Positions 35,613-42,710 of a stretch of 44,638 nt of DNA are shown here, piece after piece. Positions within the stretch are counted from its first letter, which is position 1; each line of letters starts with the position of its first letter. This DNA comes from a virus. Location: positions 1 to 44,638 of the IMG/VR virus record IMGVR_UViG_3300036985_005668; one strand, given 5' to 3'. The notes beneath the pieces are model-generated. The model was not told the origin of the DNA. It made no database searches and saw only the letters and a list, made by a program, of their open reading frames with translations. The translations under genes were made by a program, and so were the position numbers.

Positions 35613-35902
35613 TAGTCAGGATATACAACAGTCCCTGTTGTCATAAACACCACAGTAAATTTGTCCGTTTTGAACTGAGCGTTCAGTTTACGGCACAGGT
35701 TCCTGGCATGCCCTGGATTTGAGAAGCTGGTTTTCTTGTACTTCGGTGTATCCTCAGAATCCAGATAATGCTGTGACTTTAGATTGAAGGCGCGCCCTTC
35801 GTAGAACACAGCCCATATTCCTGCTGCCTCTACAATTTGGTCGCACTTGTAAGAGACCTTATCTACCAACTCCAGTAGAACCTTAGATTGTGTTCTGCTC
35901 AA
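35612..35902 (-). CDS. Conserved T4-like phage protein, 96 residues
   Basis: IWAVFYEGRAFNLKSQHYL, then KYKKTSFSNPGHARNLCRKLN and FTVVFMTTGTVV: a compact alpha/beta protein whose FY-x-GR-x-FNLK and KKTSFSNPGHA signatures recur in T4-like phages. Function unknown. It starts at a TTG that overlaps the TGA of the preceding gene (TTTTGA), an unusual start codon for this window. Confidence 0.83.
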   Translation of the reverse strand: MSRTQSKVLLELVDKVSYKCDQIVEAAGIWAVFYEGRAFNLKSQHYLDSEDTPKYKKTSFSNPGHARNLCRKLNAQFKTDKFTVVFMTTGTVVYPD

Positions 35903-36096
35903 AATTTACCACCAGTTACTTCTACTTGAATTACTTCTTGTTCCTTGGAATCCGATAATAGTTGTAGGTTATCAGCCAAAAGTTTACTCAGTTCGTCACG
36001 CAGGGCACGGGCATCCGTCAGAGGCATAACTAAGTCTTTGCCTGCTCTGCCTTCAACGTGAGCAATCCGATCAATAAATCTTTTGATATGAATCAT
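35899..36096 (-). CDS. 65-residue hypothetical protein on a likely leaderless late mRNA
   Basis: MIHIKRFIDRIAHVEGRAGKDLVMPLTDARALRDELSKLLADN, then EVIQVEVTGGKF. A helix-rich protein with a C-terminal strand like that of 3352-3558. The ATG is 4 nt after GATAAATA and lacks a Shine-Dalgarno sequence. Confidence 0.75.
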   Translation of the reverse strand: MIHIKRFIDRIAHVEGRAGKDLVMPLTDARALRDELSKLLADNLQLLSDSKEQEVIQVEVTGGKF

Positions 36097-36100
36097 GGTA

Positions 36101-36108
36101 TATTTATC
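36101..36108 (-). promoter_or_regulatory. Late promoter motif GATAAATA, leaderless spacing
   Basis: Minus strand, 4 nt (TACC) before the ATG at 36096; its TAA is the stop of the gene at 36104-36538. Confidence 0.6.
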
Positions 36109-36538
36109 GCGCTGCCTCTGCCTCAGTTTTATACGGACCTGAGAAGTCGTATCGCAGAATGAAGATGTACTTTGGACAGAACACCGTTTCAACCATGGCA
36201 CCTTGGTCTATTTTGAACCACCCTGCGGCATAAAAGCATTTGCTCTTTGCCGTCTTGGTAAACAGATGTAGTCGCCTCTTCAAGTCAAATACAGAGTTAT
36301 GCACCTTCCCAGTAGTAGGATATGTGGCAAACGATACTTCCTTTGCCTTTACCTTTTTAACAGGTTGAAACTCAATTCGGGCATCGCGCTTTATCTTACT
36401 GGTATTCTCAAAGTATGAGGTGCTTCCGTTAAGTTTCACTTCAAATCCGGATCCAGTTGCCTGAACATTACCGACTTTTTCTTTGCCGTTCGTGACGACC
36501 CAATACTGATCTTTGATAATCGGTTTTGCTATTAACAT
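36104..36538 (-). CDS. Conserved T4-like phage protein, 144 residues
   Basis: DQYWVVTNGKEKVGNVQATGSGFEV, YPTTGKVHNSVFDLKRRLHLFTKTAKSKCFYAAGWF and FCPKYIFILRYDFSGPYKTEAEA: the YWVV...GNVQA, YPT...KRRLHLFTK-x-x-KSK and FCPK...GP-x-KT blocks form a conserved family of T4-like phages. Function unknown. Start overlaps the stop of the preceding gene. Confidence 0.85.
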   Translation of the reverse strand: MLIAKPIIKDQYWVVTNGKEKVGNVQATGSGFEVKLNGSTSYFENTSKIKRDARIEFQPVKKVKAKEVSFATYPTTGKVHNSVFDLKRRLHLFTKTAKSKCFYAAGWFKIDQGAMVETVFCPKYIFILRYDFSGPYKTEAEAAR

Positions 36539-36990
36539 TCATTTTCCTTTGTTAGTTTGTATACCATCATAAAATGCTCGTAGGCATTCTTTACAGCGGG
36601 CACGGACATATATTTATCTACCTCGGCAATCATTGCCTTTACTGCGACATCAGCAACATCGTATGCCGCAGGCCATTGGAGCAGAAATTTATCATCTCCG
36701 TAGGCTTCTTCTAATCTGGACCAGGCACCTCTTTGCTCTTCGGTAAGAGGGGAGGTTCGAGGTCTGAGTGTTGAGGCAGAATGAATTGCCGCCGCCATGG
36801 CATCACGACCATGACGACCTGCTGCAATCATCGGTGCCAGTGCAGGATCAATGTTATGAACTCTGGTCTCGCCGTTTTTGTATTTCATCACCAGATGATC
36901 ACCATACGGCAGGGCCCACATGCAGTTGTCATCATACTCCTTGACTGGAATATAACGACGACCTTCTTTTCGGTAGTAGATTATCTTCAT
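36532..36990 (-). CDS. Conserved phage protein, 152 residues
   Basis: MKIIYYRKEGRRYIPVKEYDDNCMWALPYGDHLVMKYKNGETRVHNIDPALAP, then helices (REG..., SPLTEEQRGAWSRLEEAYG) and a C-terminal KNAYEHFMMVYKLT. The opening strand pair and YGDHLV are typical of a T4-like family without a known role. The ATG overlaps the TAA upstream (TAATG). Confidence 0.8.
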   Translation of the reverse strand: MKIIYYRKEGRRYIPVKEYDDNCMWALPYGDHLVMKYKNGETRVHNIDPALAPMIAAGRHGRDAMAAAIHSASTLRPRTSPLTEEQRGAWSRLEEAYGDDKFLLQWPAAYDVADVAVKAMIAEVDKYMSVPAVKNAYEHFMMVYKLTKENEC

Positions 36991-37175
36991 TACCAACTGG
37001 CGTAGTCTGAGATATCGACGCGGTGATGTTCACCGCCCGGCTTTACAAAATCTGCGTATAGATTGGGACCGATGCCAGTTTTGCTTTCTTCGCGCAGCAC
37101 AACCTCTGCCACATCAGGATTATCCTTGAAGATTTTGCGAAGTTGCTTCATTTGGTTTCTGTTCAGCGGTATCAT
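36990..37175 (-). CDS. 61-residue hypothetical protein
   Basis: MIPLNRNQMKQLRKIFKDNPDVAEVVLREESKTGIGPNLYADFVKPGGEHHRVDISDYASW. A helix is followed by two strands. The start at 37175 overlaps the TGA of the preceding gene (ACATGA). No family recognised; conserved-looking C-terminus. Confidence 0.75.
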   Translation of the reverse strand: MIPLNRNQMKQLRKIFKDNPDVAEVVLREESKTGIGPNLYADFVKPGGEHHRVDISDYASW

Positions 37176-38017
37176 GTCCACATTCCTTTTCGTGCTTTGA
37201 TCAGACGGATCAACATCTGATCATCTTCTTTTTCATACTTGGCTTCGATCTTGCCCATCAGAGCAAAGCAATTGGCCGATTCTTTTTTGTATTCCGGGGT
37301 GCGTTTGCTTCGCAGTGCGCGGCGTTTTGACTTTGTGTTGCCATTGAAACCTAACTCAGCATTGCGGGCTGCGTGGAGCGCATTCCATCCACTTACTTCC
37401 CACGGATCAGGTCTTGCTGGCCGGGTGACAGTCCACCAAGTGTACAGATCAAGAATCTCCTGAGCATGAAGGGCCTGATTCGTCGGCTTGCCGTAGTCGG
37501 GCGAATCTTCTGCGACTCCCATATCCTTGTCATTGACCAGACTTGCCGCCCATTTCAGTCGATCAACGCCTGCTTCGGGACAACGCCATTCGTTCCACCA
37601 GAATCGTCTGGTTGATTTGTATTTGGCTTTTCGTTCTTCATCGCCCCAACAAACGTAACTCCATGCTTCCTCAATCTCAATGTAGTTAGCAAGCGCGCCG
37701 AACATACAATAAAGTACGCGAGTTTCAAACTCGTACCATTGACCCACGGCCAGAGTACTGGTCAGTGCATGTGTCTTGCTGACATAACGATTTGTGACAT
37801 AGTTACGAATGTCACTGATTTTTCGTGTCGGCCAAGTTACAAAGTCTTGTAGTTTGTGAAGACCTTCCTCAGCGATCCAATAGCGAACGGGATATTTCGC
37901 TTCTGCCTCAGCATACCAAGCGTCCCATCCCTCTGATGTTGCTGCCCCGGGCTTAGGAGAGCCGCGTAGCCAATCTGCGAATGAGGAACATGTCCAGTAA
38001 TGTGTGTGTTGTGCCAT
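37172..38017 (-). CDS. Large conserved phage protein (TCSSFADWLRG type), 281 residues
   Basis: YWTCSSFADWLRGSPKPGAATSEGWDAWYAEA near the start, then VRYWIAEEGLHKLQDFVTWPTRKISDIRNYVTNRYVSKTHALTS and VGQWYEFETRVLYCMFGAL. The series is a well-conserved family across T4-like phages; no function is known to me. The basic C-terminus (KSKRRALRSKRTPEYKK) may bind nucleic acid. Confidence 0.85.
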   Translation of the reverse strand: MAQHTHYWTCSSFADWLRGSPKPGAATSEGWDAWYAEAEAKYPVRYWIAEEGLHKLQDFVTWPTRKISDIRNYVTNRYVSKTHALTSTLAVGQWYEFETRVLYCMFGALANYIEIEEAWSYVCWGDEERKAKYKSTRRFWWNEWRCPEAGVDRLKWAASLVNDKDMGVAEDSPDYGKPTNQALHAQEILDLYTWWTVTRPARPDPWEVSGWNALHAARNAELGFNGNTKSKRRALRSKRTPEYKKESANCFALMGKIEAKYEKEDDQMLIRLIKARKGMWT

Positions 38018-38018
38018 G

Positions 38019-38180
38019 CTATTCCCTTATCCCAAATTCTTGAAACATTTCTTTTGCCACGGCTCTGTACCAGACGATGGCATCTTCCTCGTAGTCATAG
38101 TGAGGACTGAGTTCAACATTTTCGTCATTGTCATCAACCCACACATATACTTGATTGTTGTCGTCACGTAGTAGGTGCAT
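38019..38180 (-). CDS. 53-residue acidic hypothetical protein
   Basis: MHLLRDDNNQVYVWVDDNDENVELSPHYDYEEDAIVWYRAVAKEMFQEFGIRE. Very acidic strand pair plus a C-terminal helix. Three consecutive ATGs occur; the third (38180) is best placed behind AAAGGA. Overlaps the end of 38164-38319 in another frame. Confidence 0.65.
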   Translation of the reverse strand: MHLLRDDNNQVYVWVDDNDENVELSPHYDYEEDAIVWYRAVAKEMFQEFGIRE

Positions 38181-38319
38181 CATCATCCTTTATTTCTGTT
38201 ACTGTAACTGAACTGGCGCTAAAATCTAATTGCTCAAAGATAAACTCTTTACAAGCCGCGGCCATTTCCTCTTCGGATTCATATCCGTCTAACCATAAAT
38301 CAACTATGAATCTTGGCAT
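38164..38319 (-). CDS. 51-residue hypothetical protein
   Basis: [51 protein letters not shown]: strand, helix, strand. The pattern W-x-DGY-E-S-E-E-E-M-x-x-AC...L-DFSASSV resembles small phage proteins of unknown role. GGAGAAAT site; ATG overlaps the TAA of the DHFR-like gene (TAATG). Confidence 0.7.
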   Translation of the reverse strand: MPRFIVDLWLDGYESEEEMAAACKEFIFEQLDFSASSVTVTEIKDDDAPTT

Positions 38320-38504
38320 TATTTCTCCAAAGGGGTCCATGGTTCAAGGGCCTTTACTGGATAGATTTGAACTGATCCTTGTTCAAACCAACTCTCGACG
38401 GCATAGCCCTCAGGGGTCAGCACTGTTGAATACGTGCCCACCACCATCCCGTGCCATTGAGACCCGGAAGTCTTTTTTACAAAATCACCTATTTCAAACT
38501 TCAT
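38319..38504 (-). CDS. dfrB: Type B (R67-like) dihydrofolate reductase
   Basis: 61 residues. The sequence aligns with almost the whole SH3-barrel of plasmid R67 [13 protein letters not shown] (Lys11 and Trp17 equal R67 Lys32 and Trp38), [10 protein letters not shown] (identical), and GSVQIYPV (Gln46-Ile47-Tyr48 equal the catalytic Gln67-Ile68-Tyr69). The N-terminal disordered 20 residues of R67 are missing. R67-type enzymes are tetramers that reduce dihydrofolate with NADPH and are intrinsically insensitive to trimethoprim. The start overlaps the TGA upstream (GAATGA), with GGAAG nearby. Confidence 0.9.
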   Translation of the reverse strand: MKFEIGDFVKKTSGSQWHGMVVGTYSTVLTPEGYAVESWFEQGSVQIYPVKALEPWTPLEK

Positions 38505-38758
38505 TCTAATAACTTCCAATCTGGTATGTTCAATGCTTCTTCAATGAAAGCCGCTTCGCCTATTGGGCGCAGATGCAGTGTCACTTTAATTTCGTCGCGA
38601 CCTGTCTCAAATCGTCGGCTTTCGTCCATACGAAGAAAGCCTGTGTGCGTCAGCGTGAAACTCGGAAACAATTCAGCGCACATTTTATCCATGTGAACTT
38701 TTAGGCGTTCGTGTGTTCGCTTTGACGACTCGTCCTTGAACCATTGAGGGCCGTTCAT
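38501..38758 (-). CDS. 85-residue hypothetical protein
   Basis: [78 protein letters not shown].... Helical first half, then strands. ATGA-coupled to both neighbours, including the DHFR gene. No family recognised. Confidence 0.75.
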   Translation of the reverse strand: MNGPQWFKDESSKRTHERLKVHMDKMCAELFPSFTLTHTGFLRMDESRRFETGRDEIKVTLHLRPIGEAAFIEEALNIPDWKLLE

Positions 38759-39339
38759 GGTTCTATCGATGCTTCATCTTCTTCGGTCAGATAGTTGCCC
38801 GAAGCCTGTGCATGTGCATCACATTGACAACGCAGCCAACCACCACGACGAACTCGCCCAGGCGCACCGCATTCCTCACAGGTCACCTCAGACATACTCT
38901 CGGCCATTGCCACCAGACCGTCGATGTAGTCATCACCGCCGCTGTAATAGAAACGCAGGGTGCCGAACTTTTCTTTGACTTGATTGACAGTGACCTGCTC
39001 AATAATCTCCGGTACCGGACGAGGCTTCTCATTGAGAATTTCCTTGCGGCGTTGTTCTCGGAACGACAGCATACTGGTCCGGTAATCTTCCTCAAATAGA
39101 GTAAAGTCGCCGGCGAGCATTGCATCGCGCATCGTGTTGTATTTTGCGGCATAGTCGTGATTCTTCACGCTCTGATCAATATGCCATTGAATGTTGGCAC
39201 ACAGAGCATGAATGATGTTGAACCAGCCATCGCCGTGTTCAAAGCCCCAACACATCGCCGTAGCTAACATGTCGCCATTGCGATCCACGAATAGTTTCGG
39301 GAACTTTTCGCATAGTTGTTTGTCTAATTCAGTTTTCAT
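38755..39339 (-). CDS. Conserved phage protein with VKEKFGTLRFYY and zinc ribbon, 194 residues
   Basis: EKFPKLFVDRNG..., FEHGDGWFNIIHALCANIQWHI near the start, then VNQVKEKFGTLRFYYSGGDDYIDGLVAMAESMSEVTCEECGAPGRVRRGGWLRCQCDAHAQ. The QVKEKFGTLRFYY...GGDD block and the CxxCG...R-x-GGW-x-x-C-x-CD-H zinc ribbon identify a common phage and prophage family of unknown function. ATG lies within the end of the preceding gene. Confidence 0.87.
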   Translation of the reverse strand: MKTELDKQLCEKFPKLFVDRNGDMLATAMCWGFEHGDGWFNIIHALCANIQWHIDQSVKNHDYAAKYNTMRDAMLAGDFTLFEEDYRTSMLSFREQRRKEILNEKPRPVPEIIEQVTVNQVKEKFGTLRFYYSGGDDYIDGLVAMAESMSEVTCEECGAPGRVRRGGWLRCQCDAHAQASGNYLTEEDEASIEP

Positions 39340-39562
39340 TTGGTTTTAGTCCTAAAGTTTCTGGCGAATGATCCAATATCATTCGTCCATCTTCATGCTC
39401 ATAAAAAGTGGCATCCTCGTCAGCAATTCTGACCACAAGATCAGAATGATAAATGTCATAGTCTCGGAAGCCATCTTTGTCGTATACACGGAACTGATAT
39501 GTATTCGCTCCGTGTACATAAATCAAACACCCTTCAACTCCGTTTGCGCTTTCAATCTTCAT
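39329..39562 (-). CDS. 77-residue hypothetical protein
   Basis: MKIESANGVEGCLIYVHGANTYQFRVYDKDGFRDYDIYHSDLVVRIADEDATFYEHEDGRMILDHS...: predicted beta barrel. The GxxGxxIYVHGxxTYQFRVYD... plan resembles the small barrel proteins of this region. Start overlaps the stop of the preceding gene. No family recognised. Confidence 0.75.
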   Translation of the reverse strand: MKIESANGVEGCLIYVHGANTYQFRVYDKDGFRDYDIYHSDLVVRIADEDATFYEHEDGRMILDHSPETLGLKPNEN

Positions 39563-39782
39563 TCAAATTCTCCCACATAAATTCATCTTCTCTTACATAC
39601 GCAACAGGCTTGAGCCAACCGTTTGCGATACACTCCCTGATAACTGTCACATACGAATCATAACAGTTTCGGTCAATTTCAAAACCGGCGCGAGGACTAA
39701 CCATATGTCCATCAGTGATCATCCATCGGTGATCACCTTTGCGTATCGTTTTGATACGGCTTTTCTTATCAAGTATTGTCAC
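39552..39782 (-). CDS. 76-residue hypothetical protein with GTG start
   Basis: Begins (V)TILDKKSRIKTIRKGDHRWMITDGHMVSPRAGFEIDRNCYDSYVTVIRECIANGWLKPVAYVREDEFMWENL. A GTG at 39782 follows CAGGAG by a good distance and overlaps the 3' end of the nuclease gene; the longer TTG frame is less likely. The I-x-x-CI-x-NGWL-KPVAYV end is typical of a small phage family without a known role. Confidence 0.75.
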   Translation of the reverse strand: MTILDKKSRIKTIRKGDHRWMITDGHMVSPRAGFEIDRNCYDSYVTVIRECIANGWLKPVAYVREDEFMWENLNED

Positions 39783-40779
39783 GCAACACTCCTGTATAAG
39801 CAATATTCAACCACCGCGAATAAGTATCGGCGTTCTCGCTCAACTTATTCAGATCATATTTGCCGCAGAACTTCAAAAAGTGAAGTCCAACTTGACCTAC
39901 GTGTGCTGTACGAACACCCTCAGTTATAACCGCGTCACACGCATCCTTGATTTGTTTAGGCTGAGCCGTGAGGTCAACCAGAATGACATTCCGTTGATAG
40001 TCATCTTTGACGCGATGCTCCACTCCGTCGTGGTCTGTCCACCTTTGTAATAGTAAATTATTCCAATCAAACCCTTGCTTGTACCGATCGGCATACGCCT
40101 CAGTAAGTCCGACTTTGTTCTTTGTGCCTTTTGTTCGTACACCAGGATACGCCGAAAATACATTGTCAGTCGGATCACCTCGCATACACTTTTCAAAAAG
40201 GATAAACTGCGGATCTTCCAGTAATTTCGGTTCTTTTGTTTTCTTGTCTTTGATCAGGTTGTACTTGTGATCGTGGTAACCTTCAAGAGTGATGTATTGA
40301 TCTGTGATGCCATTATATTGGAAAACATTCGGCGCAACCAACTGTAAAAAATCGGTGTCCGAGGAAATTATGTAGTGGATGTCATCGGGGTGAAGGTGAA
40401 TGAACCTGGCAATCAGGTCGTCCGCTTCTGCGTTCGGCTCACGCAGAACACTGGCGTTGGTCTTGTCTTTGAGGTAGGCGATAAGAGCGTCAAAAGTTTC
40501 CCAAAAGAGTTGCGATTCTTCGCGCTCGGCCTCAGTAAGATCCTTATCATTTACGACTCGGTTTCCTTTGTAGGGCTTATAGAAATCCTTACGCCATGAA
40601 TGTCCCTCAAGGAGGAACACCACATGAATGTCAGGACCGAAACGTTTCACAATCTTGTTGACAGATGCGAAAACGAGATGGAGAGCGTATCCCACTTTCT
40701 CCCAAGAATCGGAATTCTTAGAGGCCATATGTCGCATCCGAAAGTAAAGATTTGCAGTGTCAATAAGGGCGTATTTCAT
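39769..40779 (-). CDS. FEN/PIN-family 5'-3' nuclease (T4 RNase H type)
   Basis: 336 residues. ALIDTANLYFRMRH at 4-17 (Asp7), EADDLIARF near 116-124 (Glu/Asp pair), IISSDTDFLQLV near 137-148 and KCMRGDPTDNV...YPGVRTKGTKNKVGL with the helix-hairpin-helix place the acidic metal ligands of the FEN family. In T4-like phages this enzyme removes RNA primers or flaps during lagging-strand synthesis, then DNA ligase seals. Consensus promoter; no Shine-Dalgarno sequence before the ATG. Confidence 0.92.
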   Translation of the reverse strand: MKYALIDTANLYFRMRHMASKNSDSWEKVGYALHLVFASVNKIVKRFGPDIHVVFLLEGHSWRKDFYKPYKGNRVVNDKDLTEAEREESQLFWETFDALIAYLKDKTNASVLREPNAEADDLIARFIHLHPDDIHYIISSDTDFLQLVAPNVFQYNGITDQYITLEGYHDHKYNLIKDKKTKEPKLLEDPQFILFEKCMRGDPTDNVFSAYPGVRTKGTKNKVGLTEAYADRYKQGFDWNNLLLQRWTDHDGVEHRVKDDYQRNVILVDLTAQPKQIKDACDAVITEGVRTAHVGQVGLHFLKFCGKYDLNKLSENADTYSRWLNIAYTGVLRDNT

Positions 40780-40790
40780 AATATGCTGCT

Positions 40791-40819
40791 ATTATAACAC
40801 TGATCTACGTTGTTGTCAA
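40791..40819 (-). promoter_or_regulatory. Consensus sigma-70 promoter (5'-nuclease)
   Basis: TTGACA, 17 bp, TGT-TATAAT on the minus strand; 11 nt between the -10 and the ATG, leaving a leader of about five bases. Confidence 0.92.
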
Positions 40820-40835
40820 CGTGTGTTTACCCGTT

Positions 40836-41702
40836 TTACGAAAATGTGAATAGGCTATTAGGTAATTCTGATGCAGAATCGACCTTTGCTATAACCTTGG
40901 GCGGTGGCGCTACTGGTCTTGTTATACTTTCGGTTTTGATTCGCGCATCAGCAATATCACAATATTCCTGAGAAATATCAATTCCTATGTAATTCCTCCC
41001 TAATGTTTTTGCTGCGACACAAGTAGTCCCGCTGCCGTTAAACGGATCCAACACCACCCCTCCGGGCGGGCAAAAACACTCAATCAAATCATACGGGAGC
41101 AAATTGGGAAATGTAGCCGGGTGCTTATGTTTGAGTTTACTACCATCACCACACTGTGGGTAATTCCAAATGGTACCGCGACATTTCATAGGATTAATGT
41201 AAACTTGCCGGGCTTTTTGTTGAGTCCCGTCTGGATTTCTAGTGGCAGCGCCGGTCATTGTTTTCCCACCGTGTTTGCTAGGTATCTTCAATTCTTCTTT
41301 GTTGAAGTACGCCGGCCTTTTTCCTTTAATAAACAGCGGTATGTATTCATGGTCTACTCTAAAGCGTTTTTTCCACCAGGCTCCCTCAACTCCTTGACGA
41401 GAATAGATACAATTCTCAAATAGACCAAATCCCACTGAGTCACACCAATCTATAATCATTCTAAATGAAGTCAACGATTTGTGCCCGTCGGTGGTACTAT
41501 CTTGGATGATAACGGCAGCAATGCCCCCGGGCTTTAAAAGCCTCAATGCTTGTTCACCTACCTCATGTAAATCTAATTTAAAACCATTATATGTTCTTAA
41601 ATTATCATACGGTGGACTGGTGACTATCATATCTACTGAATCATCCGGCAATGATTTCATATATGAAATATTATTACTGCATACAATTAAATTGGTATTC
41701 AT
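40836..41702 (-). CDS. Beta-class DNA methyltransferase (N6-adenine or N4-cytosine)
   Basis: 288 residues. Catalytic TSPPYDNLRTY at 28-38 precedes the SAM-binding DPFNGSGTTCVAA at 219-231, the beta-class order; NYIGIDISQEYCDIA follows. TSPPY may signal N4-cytosine or N6-adenine. There is no linked restriction gene, so it is a solitary methylase, probably protecting phage DNA. AT-rich compared with its neighbours and ATGA-coupled to an endonuclease VII-like gene upstream, suggesting joint acquisition. Confidence 0.92.
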   Translation of the reverse strand: MNTNLIVCSNNISYMKSLPDDSVDMIVTSPPYDNLRTYNGFKLDLHEVGEQALRLLKPGGIAAVIIQDSTTDGHKSLTSFRMIIDWCDSVGFGLFENCIYSRQGVEGAWWKKRFRVDHEYIPLFIKGKRPAYFNKEELKIPSKHGGKTMTGAATRNPDGTQQKARQVYINPMKCRGTIWNYPQCGDGSKLKHKHPATFPNLLPYDLIECFCPPGGVVLDPFNGSGTTCVAAKTLGRNYIGIDISQEYCDIADARIKTESITRPVAPPPKVIAKVDSASELPNSLFTFS

Positions 41703-42259
41703 CTTTTCCTTTTATTTTTTTCTTGTACAGCCTTTTCAAAATATTCAACATTATCACCAATAAGGCCTGTACCAGTATTACACCTCTTACATAAGTACCC
41801 TCTAAATGTACCTAAACTATGATCGTGGTCGCATTGCCATGGTCCGTTTGTACCATCAACGCCCTCAGGAATATCCTCTGATTTCGGATACACTATTTTA
41901 TTACATTGTGGACACGCTGTCCTGTATTCGGGCGGCGGATTAGTTTTTTTAATTTCATGTAAAACTTTTCCTTCTTTTTTAGAACATTCTCTGCAATTTG
42001 TATTTGTTCTTAACCTGTTTCCGTCACTTTTAAAGCGTGTTGCATAATGCTGAAAATGCGACTCATCTTTTGATACTTTACATACTGAACAAGTGGTCAT
42101 GCCTTTTTTTATTAAGTATTTATCACTGCACTCATTACAAAAAGCATGTAATTGTACACCAAGTGTTGGATGGAATACAAAATCAGATTTTGGCTTCTCC
42201 TTCGAACACATAGTACATTTGATTTTAGGCTCAAAAAAAGCCGCATATAGAGAAGTCAT
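41699..42259 (-). CDS. Endonuclease VII / HNH-type nuclease with zinc fingers
   Basis: 186 residues. Several CxxC pairs (IKCTMCSKEK, CNECSDKY, CSVCKVSKDE, NCRECSKK, CPQCNKI) precede WQCDHDHSLGTFRGYLCKRCNTGTGLIGDN, the recombination endonuclease VII (HNH fold) motif. T4 gp49 resolves branched DNA; many relatives with repeated zinc knuckles are homing-type. The zinc repeats and AT-rich codons favour a mobile nuclease over the packaging resolvase. Confidence 0.88.
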   Translation of the reverse strand: MTSLYAAFFEPKIKCTMCSKEKPKSDFVFHPTLGVQLHAFCNECSDKYLIKKGMTTCSVCKVSKDESHFQHYATRFKSDGNRLRTNTNCRECSKKEGKVLHEIKKTNPPPEYRTACPQCNKIVYPKSEDIPEGVDGTNGPWQCDHDHSLGTFRGYLCKRCNTGTGLIGDNVEYFEKAVQEKNKRKR

Positions 42260-42271
42260 TGATATAGGAAC

Positions 42272-42463
42272 TTAGTAAAAATAAACACTGAAGCCGACTG
42301 CATCTTTTTTGAGCGCGGTCAACTTCATCCAGTCGAAGCGCGGTCCGCGATAGCGAATACGCACCTTCTTGCCGACAAGTTTCGCCTCTTGTTTGTATTG
42401 CTTCCAGGCAACATCAAGTTGGCTGATTGGCAAATTGCTGACGATTGACGATACGTTTTTCAT
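42272..42463 (-). CDS. 63-residue basic hypothetical protein
   Basis: MKNVSSIVSNLPISQLDVAWKQYKQEAKLVGKKVRIRYRGPRFDWMKLTALKKDAVGFSVYFY: a helix then a basic strand-rich end with an RYRGPR turn; looks like a nucleic-acid-binding microdomain. The ATG follows TTGACAATAA, a second copy of the promoter start sequence (see findings). Confidence 0.72.
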   Translation of the reverse strand: MKNVSSIVSNLPISQLDVAWKQYKQEAKLVGKKVRIRYRGPRFDWMKLTALKKDAVGFSVYFY

Positions 42464-42480
42464 TTATTGTCAACATAAGT

Positions 42481-42509
42481 ATTATATCACAATACCCATT
42501 TATTGTCAA
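42481..42509 (-). promoter_or_regulatory. Consensus sigma-70 promoter
   Basis: TTGACA, 17 bp, TATAAT on the minus strand; a second TTGACAATAAATG lies in the leader just before the ATG. TGA of the upstream gene is in the -35 box. Confidence 0.93.
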
Positions 42510-42676
42510 GTATTGTCTCGGCTGTCAATTTGCCGATGCCAAAATGCACGGGCATCGGCTTCATTGTCGAACGATTCCAAAACACTCATTCCCCCGAGGG
42601 GATACGGGAACCAAACGATCCATTCATTTCGGTCCTCGTCGTATGTGCAATTTAGTATTACCGGGTCAGTTGTCAT
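42506..42676 (-). CDS. 56-residue hypothetical protein on a likely leaderless transcript
   Basis: MTTDPVILNCTYDEDRNEWIVWFPYPLGG then SFDNEADARAFWHRQIDSRDNT: strands then a helix. The ATG is 5 nt after a TATAAT, at the predicted transcription start. A perfect 9-bp inverted repeat (42532-42559) lies within its 3' part. No family recognised. Confidence 0.75.
   Translation of the reverse strand: MTTDPVILNCTYDEDRNEWIVWFPYPLGGMSVLESFDNEADARAFWHRQIDSRDNT
42532..42559. repeat. 9-bp perfect inverted repeat
   Basis: GCCGATGCC - 10 nt - GGCATCGGC, inside the 3' half of the gene at 42506-42676. No T tract, so not a standard terminator. A comparable hairpin GTTGATGCC-N9-GGCATCAAC lies in the plus-strand phosphoesterase gene at 25798-25824. 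Confidence 0.6.
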
Positions 42677-42681
42677 GCTGA

Positions 42682-42710
42682 ATTATAACACGAAACTGAT
42701 GTATTGTCAA
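42682..42710 (-). promoter_or_regulatory. Consensus sigma-70 promoter with leaderless spacing
   Basis: TTGACA, 17 bp, TGT-TATAAT on the minus strand, 5 nt before the ATG at 42676; TGA of the gene at 42707-43231 is in the -35 box. Confidence 0.92.
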
